64,000 bases of DNA from Citrobacter youngae ATCC 29220. Its GTDB lineage: Bacteria; Pseudomonadota; Gammaproteobacteria; Enterobacterales; Enterobacteriaceae. The first letter of the stretch is position 1. Every line of letters begins with the position of its first letter. The notes under the pieces are model-generated. The model searched no databases. It saw only the letters and a list, made by a program, of their open reading frames with translations, and was not told the origin of the DNA. The stretch spans positions 336,599 through 400,598 of the forward strand of contig NZ_GG730302.1 in the NCBI RefSeq assembly GCF_000155975.1, in the 5' to 3' direction. The position numbers and the translations under genes are program-made. Of this stretch, positions 8,398-17,683 are shown in pieces.

Positions 8398-9951
8398 TTA
8401 ATTTTCAACGACCAGCGACGTCGCCCGATGTAATTTTTCCGTAATAACCGTTTCCGTTACCCGTTTAATATCCGCATCATTGAAGAAGGCGGTGACATAG
8501 ACGACCGGCATGGCAATGGCGGGTAAATTAATGGTTGATACCACCAGCTCAATATCGTCCGTCAGTACGGAGGGCAAACTGCCGGCTGACACCACGCCGA
8601 CGATAGTCCAGTCCGGAAAGGCGCGCAGAATGCGGCTCTTGAGTAAATGCGAAGTGCCAATCCCGGTTGAGCAGACTATCAACACCCGCTTACGCGCTAT
8701 CTGGCGCTCCATTGCGGCCTGAAAATGGACGGTCAGGTATCCCACCTCATCTTCCGAAACGGCCCGCTCGCCCCAACCGCAAAATACCCGATTCACCGCG
8801 CACTGGGTCAAACGCCAGACGTCCTGCAACTCGCCTTTGATATCCTCCAGCAGCGGATTACGAATGCGGATCTGGTAGTTCAGGCGGTTAATCAGCGGCT
8901 TAATATGGATCAGCAATCCGTCATACAGTGCAGTATCCTGACTGAGGTCGCTGTCGACCATCTCGGCGAAGGTGGCAATCAGTCGATGGGTAATCAAGCG
9001 CGCTTCATCGCTGGAGTGCATATGACCAATTACGCTCACGTCGTTATGCTCTTCAATCACCACGCCGGACGAGATAATGTATTGATAGATAAACCAGACT
9101 TCGTCTTCCGGCAGCGGATGGGCAATGCGTTTTTCGATATGCTGAATCATACGACTGGCAATGGAAAAAATATTCTCGTCGCATGAGGTGATGTTTTCAT
9201 CTTTTCTCGGCAGCGCATTTCCCCGCGTGATGCGGTACATCATGATCAAAATGTGGGTAAAGATATTGACGTAATAAGGTTCACCCAGCGACCAACACAG
9301 GTCGTTCTCCATTTCCTGCAGCAGCGTCTGGACAAATAAAACATCTTCTTCGCCGAAGTAATGCACTAATGCGTTATAGCTGCCGGGGTCAAGGCGCGAA
9401 TACACCACGCTGCCGGGTTCATTATGGTTAATCACACCGTTAATCAGCGATGCCATCGCCTGGCGCACGCCGCTCTCGCTGCCTTCAATGTGCGTGCCGC
9501 TTTGGCTGCGGATCAGCGATAAACCCAATGGCGTTATCCAGGATTCAATCACTTTCAGATCGTTAACAATCGATGCGCTACTGATGAAATAACGTTCAGA
9601 CAATTTACTGATCGACGTTTCATGCGGCGTTTCGCTTAATAATTGCGATGCAATCTTAACGCGCCGTGAATTATTCATCATGCCGTCAGTATCATCCCCC
9701 TCGGTTCCTAACAGCTGGTCCAGATACAAAAGGTCTGTAATATTATCGGCATTTAATATCACGCCCGCGCCAGCACGTTTATCGATGGCTATTTTCCATT
9801 CAGCTAACCATGGTTCCAGTAACCGCAGATCGCGCTGCACGGTTTTCTCTGAAACAGATAAATATTCAGCTATTTTCAGCAGCGTGACATATTCCTTCCT
9901 GGACAGAAGGAATTTTAATAATCTGTTTTGTCGCGAGGTAATCATTTGCAT
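8398..9951 (-). CDS. PRD-domain transcriptional regulator of the sugar cluster (BglG/MtlR type)
   Basis: 517 aa. Reading from the N terminus: a winged HTH (VTLLKIAEYLSVSEKTVQRD, residues about 17-40), a second Mga-like HTH (KLSERYFISSASIVNDLKV, about 115-135), two PRD domains with conserved His residues (about 180-400), and a GatB-like EIIB domain with VLIVCSTGIGTSHLL near residue 420. No EIIA domain follows. Such activators are switched by phosphorylation of PRD and EIIB residues by the cognate PTS. As first gene of the cluster it probably activates the PTS and aldolase genes in response to sugar flux. Confidence 0.85.
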   Translation of the reverse strand: MQMITSRQNRLLKFLLSRKEYVTLLKIAEYLSVSEKTVQRDLRLLEPWLAEWKIAIDKRAGAGVILNADNITDLLYLDQLLGTEGDDTDGMMNNSRRVKIASQLLSETPHETSISKLSERYFISSASIVNDLKVIESWITPLGLSLIRSQSGTHIEGSESGVRQAMASLINGVINHNEPGSVVYSRLDPGSYNALVHYFGEEDVLFVQTLLQEMENDLCWSLGEPYYVNIFTHILIMMYRITRGNALPRKDENITSCDENIFSIASRMIQHIEKRIAHPLPEDEVWFIYQYIISSGVVIEEHNDVSVIGHMHSSDEARLITHRLIATFAEMVDSDLSQDTALYDGLLIHIKPLINRLNYQIRIRNPLLEDIKGELQDVWRLTQCAVNRVFCGWGERAVSEDEVGYLTVHFQAAMERQIARKRVLIVCSTGIGTSHLLKSRILRAFPDWTIVGVVSAGSLPSVLTDDIELVVSTINLPAIAMPVVYVTAFFNDADIKRVTETVITEKLHRATSLVVEN

Positions 9952-9985
9952 TATTTACCCTTATTACACACCAGATTAAAATATC

Positions 9986-10112
9986 TATACCCGTTATACT
10001 TCAAGCTGCATATGCGTTGGCTTTCCTCGCTCACCCCTGTCACGTACTTATGTACGCTCCAGGGGATTCGCTGCGTCGCCACCTTCCTGCAACTCGAATT
10101 ATTTAGGGTATA
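9986..10112. repeat. Full-length ERIC (IRU) element
   Basis: This 127-base segment begins TATACCCGTTATACTTCAAG and ends in TCGAATTATTTAGGGTATA. It is the reverse complement of the well-known ERIC consensus and is complete at both ends. It lies in the 446-base gap between the PRD regulator and yicI. The remainder of the gap (10113-10359) shows no gene; it is AT-rich and probably carries the promoter region of the sugar cluster nearer 9952. Confidence 0.92.
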
Positions 10113-10359
10113 AAGAAGCATTTATGCTCCACGTGTCATCCGTGAGGGTAAATATAAGAGGACTACGATGCGCCAACAATACTAAATCGTGTCCTGTATT
10201 CCGGACACAAATAAGACAAAACGGGGAAATAGTGAGATATTTACGGCGCAGATCACATTTTTCGCGGAAATTAGAGTGATAACGCTCGCAAATATGGGGC
10301 GGTAAAATTTTAAGTCAGAATATTTTTGCTTTTCAGATCTGGAACGCTGCTCGCATCGT

Positions 10360-10384
10360 GGGCCGGATAAAACGCATCCGGCCC
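10360..10384. repeat. REP-like hairpin after yicI
   Basis: GGGCCGGAT and ATCCGGCCC form nine-base perfect arms just downstream of the yicI stop (minus strand). It is a REP-type palindrome that could stabilise the yicJI transcript end. Confidence 0.65.
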
Positions 10385-10397
10385 GCGTCGACCGCAC

Positions 10398-12716
10398 TTA
10401 CAGTGTAATCGTCAGCCTTTCATCTTCAGGAGTCACCACGACGCCCAGCTCACTGCTTGCACAGGAGCCGCCCTGCACGCCGCTGACCTGCGGGAGATTA
10501 CGCAGGCACAACGTCCAGTTACGCGCGTCACCGCTGCCTTGTACGGTGATGGTTTTACCCACGCGCGTCGCCTTCAGCGTGAAGATAACCGACCCGTCAG
10601 CCGCCGGAACGTCACAGACCGCTTCCCTACCTTCTTGCAAATGGAACAGCTGGAATGCCGTCCCTTCATGCCACGCGTAGTCTGGCTTCTGGTTATTACT
10701 GCCCAGCGCCAGCAGGGTGTTGTCGCGCACGTAAACCGGCAGGCTCAGGAAGTCATGCTGCTGTTTATGCCAGCGGCTGCCCTGAATTTCATCGTTGTGC
10801 CACAGATGCGTCCAGCGCCCTTCCGGCAGGTAAAACTGCACGTCACCCGCTTCGGAGAACACTGGCGCCACCATTACCGAATCACCCAACATATACTGGC
10901 GGTCGAGATAATCGCATGCCGGATCGTCCGGGAACTCCAGCACCATCGCGCGCATCATCGGCGTGCCGTGTTCGTTCGCCAGCGCGGCCTGACGATACAG
11001 ATACGGCATCAGCTGACATTTCAGCTGCGTAAAGTAGCGCACCACGTCGCAGGACTTGTCATCGTACGCCCACGGCACACGGTAGGATTTGCTGCCGTGC
11101 AGGCGGCTGTGGCTGGAGAGCAGCCCAAACGCACACCAGCGTTTGTAGACGTGCGCCGGGGCGGTGTTCTCGAAGCCGCCAATATCGTGGCTCCAGAAGC
11201 CAAAGCCGGAGAGACCAATGGATAAGCCGCCGCGCAGGCTTTCGGCCATAGATTCATAGTTGGCGTAGCAGTCCCCGCCCCAGTGCACCGGAAACTGCTG
11301 CGCGCCCACGGAGGCAGAACGGGCGAATAGCACCGCTTCTTCTTCGCCGACGGTCTCTTTCAGCACGTTCCACACCAGCTCGTTATAGATGTAGGCGTAG
11401 TGGTTGTGCATCTTCTGCGGATCGGAACCGTCGCACCACTGCACATCCGTTGGAATGCGTTCGCCAAAGTCGGTCTTGAAGCAGTCAACGCCGATCTCCA
11501 CCAGGCCTTTCAGCTTGTTGGCATACCATTCGCAGGCCTGCGGGTTGGTGAAGTCGTAAATCGCCAGCCCCGGCTGCCATTTATCCCATTGCCACAGGGA
11601 ACCGTCCGGGCGCTTGAGCAGATAACCTTTATCTTTCAGCTCCTTGAAAATCGGTGATTTCTGACCGATGTACGGGTTGATCCACACGCAGACCTTCAAC
11701 CCTTTCTCTTTCAGGCGGCGGATCATGCCTTTCGGGTCCGGGAAGGTCACCGGGTCCCACTCGAAGTCACACCACTGGAAAGCCTTCATCCAGAAGCAGT
11801 CGAAATGGAAAACATGCAGCGGCAGATTGCGCTCGGCCATGCCGTCAATAAAGCTGTTCACCGTCGCTTCATCATAGTTGGTGGTAAACGAGGTGGTGAG
11901 CCACAGGCCAAACGACCAGGCTGGCGGCAGCGCCGGGCGACCGGTAAAGCGGGTATAGCGATCCAGCACCGCTTTCGGCGTCGGGCCGTCGATGACGAAA
12001 TATTCCAGATACTCGCTTTCAACGCTGAACTGCACTTTCGACACTTTCTCAGAACCGATTTCAAACGACACGCACTGCGGATGATTTACCAGCACGCCAT
12101 AGCCACGGTTGGTGATATAGAACGGGATATTCTTGTAAGACTGCTCGGTACTGGTGCCGCCATCGCGGTTCCAGGTCTCTACCGTCTGCCCATTACGCGC
12201 CAGTGCGGTAAAACGCTCGCCCAGCCCGTACACCGTTTCGCCGACGCCCAGATCCAGGCGCTCAAACATATAATTGCGTCCGCTGTTGGTGTCCTGGACG
12301 TAGCCGTTGTTTTTCAACTGACTGCCGGTAATACGTTCACCGTTACGCAGGAAATCCAGCGACCAGAACTCGCCTTTGGTGACGCGAACGCTCAAATTAC
12401 CGCTCTTCAGCTCAGCGAACTCAGCGGTGTTCCGCATCTCAACGTTTACGTCCCGCTGCACGTTCAGCGGGTAATGCGGACCGTTATCCAGCGCGCCCTG
12501 GAAGTGTTCCATCCGTACACCCACCACGCCTTCCTGCGGCGAAAAAAGGCGCAGCGTGAACAACGGGGTATCGAGTTGCCAGGTCCGTTCACGCACGTCG
12601 CGCGGCGCAACGTAGACCAGCATCTCATTACCTTGCTGTTCAACCTCGAACACCTGGACAGGGTTAATCACATTCAGACCGGGCTGAATCAGCCAGTTTC
12701 CGTCGCTAATTTTCAT
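10398..12716 (-). CDS. yicI: Alpha-xylosidase YicI (GH31)
   Basis: 772 aa, the same length as E. coli YicI and recognisable along its whole length. It is a cytoplasmic glycoside hydrolase family 31 enzyme that removes alpha-xylose from the non-reducing end of isoprimeverose-type oligosaccharides. The nucleophile motif KTDFGERIP (Asp416 in E. coli) and the acid/base region [11 protein letters not shown] (Asp482) are present. The start was taken at MKISDGNWL, as in E. coli; the longer reading adds 20 residues without support. It follows yicJ by 10 bases, forming the yicJI operon. Confidence 0.95.
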   Translation of the reverse strand: MKISDGNWLIQPGLNVINPVQVFEVEQQGNEMLVYVAPRDVRERTWQLDTPLFTLRLFSPQEGVVGVRMEHFQGALDNGPHYPLNVQRDVNVEMRNTAEFAELKSGNLSVRVTKGEFWSLDFLRNGERITGSQLKNNGYVQDTNSGRNYMFERLDLGVGETVYGLGERFTALARNGQTVETWNRDGGTSTEQSYKNIPFYITNRGYGVLVNHPQCVSFEIGSEKVSKVQFSVESEYLEYFVIDGPTPKAVLDRYTRFTGRPALPPAWSFGLWLTTSFTTNYDEATVNSFIDGMAERNLPLHVFHFDCFWMKAFQWCDFEWDPVTFPDPKGMIRRLKEKGLKVCVWINPYIGQKSPIFKELKDKGYLLKRPDGSLWQWDKWQPGLAIYDFTNPQACEWYANKLKGLVEIGVDCFKTDFGERIPTDVQWCDGSDPQKMHNHYAYIYNELVWNVLKETVGEEEAVLFARSASVGAQQFPVHWGGDCYANYESMAESLRGGLSIGLSGFGFWSHDIGGFENTAPAHVYKRWCAFGLLSSHSRLHGSKSYRVPWAYDDKSCDVVRYFTQLKCQLMPYLYRQAALANEHGTPMMRAMVLEFPDDPACDYLDRQYMLGDSVMVAPVFSEAGDVQFYLPEGRWTHLWHNDEIQGSRWHKQQHDFLSLPVYVRDNTLLALGSNNQKPDYAWHEGTAFQLFHLQEGREAVCDVPAADGSVIFTLKATRVGKTITVQGSGDARNWTLCLRNLPQVSGVQGGSCASSELGVVVTPEDERLTITL

Positions 12717-12726
12717 AATCGGTTCC

Positions 12727-14109
12727 TTAGTTCTGTAATTCTTTCGTCGTAAAATCCTGCTGATTACGGCGCGCACCCTGCGCCAGCTGACGCATAATTT
12801 CAGTCAGATACGGGGTTTTCAGGGTGTAGAAGCGTTTGGCAATCACGGCGCTCAGCAGGTAGCAAATAGCCGGGACAAGAGTGAACAATGCAATGATGAT
12901 GCTGATGGTGGCGCTGTTTTGCGTTTTCGCCGCGGCGTCGTAGCCACCGCCTGCCAGCATCCAGCCGATCAGCGCCCCGCCAAGCGCCAGACCCAGCTTG
13001 AGCACGAACAACGTTCCCGCAAAGCTAATGCCCGTCAGGCGTTTGCCGTTACACCACTCGCCGTAATCAACGGTGTCGGACATCATCACCCACTGGATTG
13101 GCGTTACGAGCTGATGCAGAACGCCAATGACGAAGATAAAGACGAACATGGTGATGTTGGCGTGCATCGGGACGAAGAACATCGCCACGCTGATGACGGC
13201 CAGCAGAGCGTTCGTCCACCAGAAGACGCTGACTTTGCATTTCCAGTCGGTCAGCGGTTTTGCCAGCGCAGAGCCAATCAGGTTGCCGACGCAATAGGTG
13301 GTAAGGAAGGCGACAAACACCTCCGGTGAGCCCAAAATCCAGGTGACGTAATACATCATCGCGCCGCCGCGAATGCAGACCGCCATAATGTTGAGGATGG
13401 TGAGCAAGCCGACAATACGCCATTGATCGTTCTGCCAAATATCACGCAGGTCTTCACGCATCGAGGTGCTGCTCGGCGGCGCTTCCACGCGTTCTTTGGT
13501 GGTGAAAAAGCAGAATGCGAGCATCAGGAACGCCACAACCGAGAGCACTGCGATGCCGCCCTGGAAACCCAACGCTTTATTTTCGCCGCCAATCAGCTTT
13601 ACCAGCGGCATCATCAGGACGGTGGAGAGCATGCCGCCCGCCGTCGCCAGCACAAAGCGCCACGATTGCAGGGAGATTCGCTGCGTAGGGTCATTGGTGA
13701 TCACGCCGCCCAACGCGCAGTAAGGGATATTCACCACGGTATAAAGCAGGGTTAGCAGCGTGTAGGTGATGACGGCATAAATCATTTTGCCGTGCAGGCT
13801 GAAGTCGGGCGTGCTGTAGGCAAGCACACAAACCAGACCAAACGGCAGCGCGCCAAACAGCACCCAAGGACGAAATTTCCCCCAGCGCGACCGCGTACGG
13901 TCAGCAAGCAGCCCCATGCAGGGGTCTGAGATGGCATCCAGCGCGCGCGCCAGTAAAAACATAGTGCCAACAAAACCAGCTGGAATACCAAAAATATCGG
14001 TATAGAAGAACATCATATATAACATGACGTTATCGAAGATAATGTGGCTGGCAGCATCGCCCATACCGTAGCCAATCTTCTCCTTAACAGACAGAATCTC
14101 ACTTTTCAT
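12727..14109 (-). CDS. yicJ: GPH-family sugar:cation symporter YicJ
   Basis: 460 aa, recognised as YicJ, a glycoside-pentoside-hexuronide:cation symporter of the inner membrane. Typical family features are the N-terminal [20 protein letters not shown] and the loop [15 protein letters not shown]. It presumably imports the alpha-xyloside that YicI then cleaves. In the leader, an imperfect inverted repeat GGTTACA...TGTAAACC at 14148-14167 could be an operator, but this is weak. The remaining upstream DNA to selC contains no gene. Confidence 0.93.
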   Translation of the reverse strand: MKSEILSVKEKIGYGMGDAASHIIFDNVMLYMMFFYTDIFGIPAGFVGTMFLLARALDAISDPCMGLLADRTRSRWGKFRPWVLFGALPFGLVCVLAYSTPDFSLHGKMIYAVITYTLLTLLYTVVNIPYCALGGVITNDPTQRISLQSWRFVLATAGGMLSTVLMMPLVKLIGGENKALGFQGGIAVLSVVAFLMLAFCFFTTKERVEAPPSSTSMREDLRDIWQNDQWRIVGLLTILNIMAVCIRGGAMMYYVTWILGSPEVFVAFLTTYCVGNLIGSALAKPLTDWKCKVSVFWWTNALLAVISVAMFFVPMHANITMFVFIFVIGVLHQLVTPIQWVMMSDTVDYGEWCNGKRLTGISFAGTLFVLKLGLALGGALIGWMLAGGGYDAAAKTQNSATISIIIALFTLVPAICYLLSAVIAKRFYTLKTPYLTEIMRQLAQGARRNQQDFTTKELQN

Positions 14110-14362
14110 GACGCATCCTTGTTTGCACTTTCACACGCACTGGTACCGGTTACAGTTCTTGTAAACCATCCCTGCGATCGCGGGTATTCCGATATCTCGT
14201 TATCAAATTACGATTCTTGTTTTCTGTGATCGGGGTAGCGTCTAAAAATATGTCTAAGTGTAAGTGATGGATTTTGTAGAGATTTATTTGAAACGGGTCA
14301 TGGTAAGGGGAAACGGAAGTTAAAAAAGTGAGTGAGGGGGTGTGGAAACCCGAGGAAGTAGC

Positions 14363-14368
14363 TATAAT
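14363..14368 (+). promoter_or_regulatory. selC promoter -10 with GC-rich discriminator
   Basis: A perfect TATAAT lies about 30 bases upstream of the tRNA and is followed at once by GCGCCCCGCC. Such a GC-rich discriminator is typical of stringently controlled stable-RNA promoters. No convincing -35 hexamer is visible. Confidence 0.6.
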
Positions 14369-14399
14369 GCGCCCCGCCTCCATGTAGCAATCGAGGCGC

Positions 14400-14494
14400 G
14401 GAAGATCGTCATCTCCGGTGAGGTGGCTGGACTTCAAATCCAGTTGGGGACGCCAGCGTTCCCGGGCAGGTTCGACTCCTGTGATCTTCCGCCA
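14400..14494 (+). tRNA. selC: tRNA-Sec (selC)
   Basis: The 95-base molecule begins GGAAGATCGTC and ends GATCTTCCGCCA. The acceptor arms pair GGAAGATC with GATCTTCC, the CCA end is preceded by G, a long variable arm is present, and the anticodon TCA lies at 14434-14436, reading UGA as selenocysteine. The unusual length and eight-base acceptor stem identify it. Its 3' end is the target of the P4-type element that follows, as known for many islands at selC. Confidence 0.98.
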
Positions 14495-14496
14495 AA
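14475..14496 (+). repeat. attL: 3' end of selC
   Basis: The selC 3' sequence ACTCCTGTGATCTTCCGCCA plus AA forms the left attachment core of the integrated element. The matching copy is at 29886-29905. The tRNA remains intact on this side, as expected for an integrase that rebuilds the gene. Confidence 0.85.
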
Positions 14497-14654
14497 ATCC
14501 TTCCATAGCAGTCCATATCCGTCCATTTATAATTACAAAAACAACAAGTTAAAATAATTATCGTCCATATGTGACCATAGTCGGTTTCTGAAATCCGCTC
14601 AAAAAATGTATAGTAATCTGTATAGGATTTCGTGGCTAACACAGGGCTATACAT

Positions 14655-15839
14655 ATGGCACTCACAAATCTTGAGATAAAGCGGGCTCAGCCAAAAGAAA
14701 AAGCATATTCGCTAAGCGATGGTTTGGGTCTGGCGCTGCTGATTGAACCCAACGGGAGCAAGGGTTGGCGCTTTCGCTATCGTTTTGATAACAAAGCCCG
14801 CTTGATGTCCTTCGGCTCTTATCCACTAGTCTCCCTCTCCGAAGCCAGAGAAATGCGCGACAAATCGCGCAAACTTGTCATATCTGGTGTAGATCCAATG
14901 GCCGAACGTCGTACACAAAAAGCGCTGCGAGAGCAGGCTAAAGCCATGACTTTTGAGGTAGTCAGTAGGGAGTGGCATCGTAGTAAAGCCGATCGCTGGA
15001 CGCTGGGCTACCGTGATGAAATCATCAAAACCTTCGAACAAGATGTGTTTCCTTTTATCGGCCAGCGCCCTATGGGAGACATTACGCCGCAAGAATTGCT
15101 ACAGGTTCTCAAACGCATCGAGCAACGTGGCGCACTGGAGAAAACACGAAAAGTACGCCAGCGCTGTGGTGAAGTTTTTCGTTATGCCATTATCACGGGT
15201 CGTGCCAAATACAATCCAGCCCCGGATCTTGCGATGGCACTGGCTACACCGAAAAAACAAAACTATGCCTGGCTGCCCGCGAACGAGATGCCTTATTTTA
15301 TCCGTGATTTGGAAGGGTACACCGGGAGCCTTATTACCAGAAACGCAGCAAAACTTGTGATGCTTACAGGTGTCAGAACCCAAGAGATGCGTTTCGCAAC
15401 ATGGGATGAAATTGATTTTGAGAATGCCCTCTGGGAGATCCCGCCAGAGCGAATGAAAATGCGTCGTCCTCACCTTGTACCTCTCTCACGTCAGGTGATT
15501 GAACTCCTCAAACAACTGGAACCGATCACCAAAAATTTCCCGTACATCTTTATTGGCCGCAATAGCCGTAAGAAGCCAATCAGCAAGGAAAGCGTAAATC
15601 AGGTTATCGAGCTATTGGGTTATAAGGGACGCGCAACCGGGCATGGTTTCAGGCATACTATGTCCACAATCTTGCATGAACATGGTTTTGATAGCGCATG
15701 GATCGAAACACAGCTCGCACATATTGATAAGAATTCAATTCGCGGAACGTATAATCATGCGCAGTATCTGGAGAAACGCCGGGAGATGATGCAATGGTAT
15801 GCGGATTTCCTAGGCAGTCAAAAAGATAAATTTAACTAA
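14655..15839 (+). CDS. int: P4-type tyrosine integrase
   Basis: 394 aa site-specific recombinase of the P4/CP4 family. The N terminus (ALTNLEIKRAQPKEKAYSLS) is the arm-binding DUF4102 domain. The catalytic set is visible: Arg in LTGVRTQEMR, the HGFRHT box, a later LAHID His, and the Tyr nucleophile in TYNHAQYLEKR near the C terminus. It sits 160 bases from attL and reads away from selC, as in other selC islands (LEE, SPI-3, phi-R73). It should catalyse integration and excision of the 15.4-kb element. Confidence 0.95.
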   Translation: MALTNLEIKRAQPKEKAYSLSDGLGLALLIEPNGSKGWRFRYRFDNKARLMSFGSYPLVSLSEAREMRDKSRKLVISGVDPMAERRTQKALREQAKAMTFEVVSREWHRSKADRWTLGYRDEIIKTFEQDVFPFIGQRPMGDITPQELLQVLKRIEQRGALEKTRKVRQRCGEVFRYAIITGRAKYNPAPDLAMALATPKKQNYAWLPANEMPYFIRDLEGYTGSLITRNAAKLVMLTGVRTQEMRFATWDEIDFENALWEIPPERMKMRRPHLVPLSRQVIELLKQLEPITKNFPYIFIGRNSRKKPISKESVNQVIELLGYKGRATGHGFRHTMSTILHEHGFDSAWIETQLAHIDKNSIRGTYNHAQYLEKRREMMQWYADFLGSQKDKFN

Positions 15840-15843
15840 TGCT

Positions 15844-15872
15844 TTGTATTCAAAAACAGCATTTCTTATAAA
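15844..15872 (+). promoter_or_regulatory. Candidate promoter of the two-gene cargo
   Basis: TTGTAT at 15844 and TATAAA at 15867 are separated by 17 bases, close to a sigma-70 promoter. It lies between the integrase stop and the first cargo gene, whose ribosome site is AGGATGA. The assignment is by motif spacing only in AT-rich DNA. Confidence 0.45.
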
Positions 15873-15937
15873 ATCAACAGGCCATGAAAAATATGTACAT
15901 TCCATTATTTAAAATAATTAATAAATAGGATGACTAT

Positions 15938-17683
15938 ATGGAGAAAGATAACTATAGAGAAGAACTAATCCAAGCATATAAGTCTAAATCACTCTGGAAT
16001 AAAATCACCCAGATATATTTAGATGAAATTAGATCAGACCCTAAAAATCTACCAACTATACTAGCTGAGATACATAATGAAAAATTATTCGATTTAAATG
16101 AATTGTATAAACATCTAGATATTGAAAACAATGAACGGGATCTTTTTATTTTATTCAATGTTTATTCATTAGCATTACCAATGATGTCATGCTCAATTGA
16201 AGATATATTAATAACAACAGAAAAACTAAGTAAGGAAAAGAAATCTCCCATTGATATTCACGATGGCATTTACAACTTTTGTAGACATGATTTTCTCCAT
16301 GCTCAACAGGGGCTCTATTATATTAAGGAAAACCCTGAGAATTTAATATCGTACATCTCATCGGTCATCTCCTCAGCAAATAGCCATGATCCAACATGGT
16401 GTCTTTCTCAGACAAAACAATTGATAAGCAGTAGTGACCACTCTATTAGATCACAAGCGTATTGGACAATAGGCAGACTACAGTTAACAAATGAATGTGA
16501 TATTATTTTGGCCAAATCGTTACTTAACTCCTCAAGTGAGAACGAAGGTAACAATATTGCCAATATAAACTTATTCAGAGCATTGATTAATTTTGGGAAA
16601 AACCATAGCCAATCTTGGCCTGATATAAAGAATAGCATTTCACATATTTTAGATAAAAATGATGATGACATCATAACTATTGCAGCACAACAATGTCATT
16701 GGGAATTTCAAAAAATTCCTAAAGATATCTTTCACTTATTTCTTGATGCTGTCAAAAATTCATCACTAAAATCTGGAGCATTAGATAGTATCGACTTGGT
16801 ATTCATCGATTTAATTAAAAATAATGAGCACGATTTTGCAATAACCTTATTGGAAGGTATTTTAGAGAAAAATGACAATATCAAAATTACAAAATTTGAC
16901 TCCTTTGTACATTATCTTATCAAAGAAAACAATAACATTTTTTGTAGGTTAATAACTAAATGGCTGTTATCAGGAAACAATCGTTTATGTCGAAGCGTAT
17001 TAGATTTATTTAATAATATTCATGATGAAATACTGGAATCACATGTAGATAAAGAGTCATGTGCTGGCCTATCTGAAAATATCAAACTTTACCTTGCAAG
17101 AAAAATTATTGGCTGGTTAATTACCAGACCAATTGATGTGTTTACACTTATATCATCTATTTACTTAACCTCATCAAATCAACTAAAAAATAAACTTGAG
17201 GATCTATTATTCGACCCATTACTTATTAATTACCCAAGTGATTTAGGGGAGTATTTAGAAATCAGGAAAGAAAAAGAGGGTGATAATTCTTTAATTTCCT
17301 TGATCCACAATTTAGAAATTAGAATGAAAAACTATGTCAGTGGCTTTGATCAAGCTTACTCTATAAAAGAATTAAAAACCCCGGATACTAATAGACATCT
17401 ATACTGGAAAATGTCAGATAGAGTAATGCAGAAGGCAAAAGAAAATGGTCCTAAATCAATATTTGAAGATATGTTTAATACCATACACCTTCTTTATGGA
17501 AATAGTTCAATTTACTATATGTATAGCTCACCAGATGAAAAACCGCATAGGGCAGAAGCCCCTATGCACACGTTCTCTTATTCATCTGAAATGCCAAATA
17601 TGGATATAATCGATCCATTTAACTTTAATTATCGTTTGCTTAGATTCAGGATTGAAAGGATCGAAGATGAAATTAATAATTAA
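15938..17683 (+). CDS. Unknown 581-aa helical protein, first cargo gene
   Basis: I do not recognise a family. The protein is almost wholly helix-like, with recurring blocks of the kind seen in HEAT/TPR solenoids (for example DHSIRSQAYWTIGRLQL and DDIITIAAQQCHWEF), no signal peptide and no clear membrane segment. It is strongly AT-rich compared with the backbone, indicating horizontal origin. The ATG follows AGGATGA. Its last 17 bases overlap the next gene, so the two are translationally coupled and probably work together. A role as a sensor or scaffold for the partner nuclease-like protein is a guess from this arrangement. Confidence 0.8.
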   Translation: MEKDNYREELIQAYKSKSLWNKITQIYLDEIRSDPKNLPTILAEIHNEKLFDLNELYKHLDIENNERDLFILFNVYSLALPMMSCSIEDILITTEKLSKEKKSPIDIHDGIYNFCRHDFLHAQQGLYYIKENPENLISYISSVISSANSHDPTWCLSQTKQLISSSDHSIRSQAYWTIGRLQLTNECDIILAKSLLNSSSENEGNNIANINLFRALINFGKNHSQSWPDIKNSISHILDKNDDDIITIAAQQCHWEFQKIPKDIFHLFLDAVKNSSLKSGALDSIDLVFIDLIKNNEHDFAITLLEGILEKNDNIKITKFDSFVHYLIKENNNIFCRLITKWLLSGNNRLCRSVLDLFNNIHDEILESHVDKESCAGLSENIKLYLARKIIGWLITRPIDVFTLISSIYLTSSNQLKNKLEDLLFDPLLINYPSDLGEYLEIRKEKEGDNSLISLIHNLEIRMKNYVSGFDQAYSIKELKTPDTNRHLYWKMSDRVMQKAKENGPKSIFEDMFNTIHLLYGNSSIYYMYSSPDEKPHRAEAPMHTFSYSSEMPNMDIIDPFNFNYRLLRFRIERIEDEINN

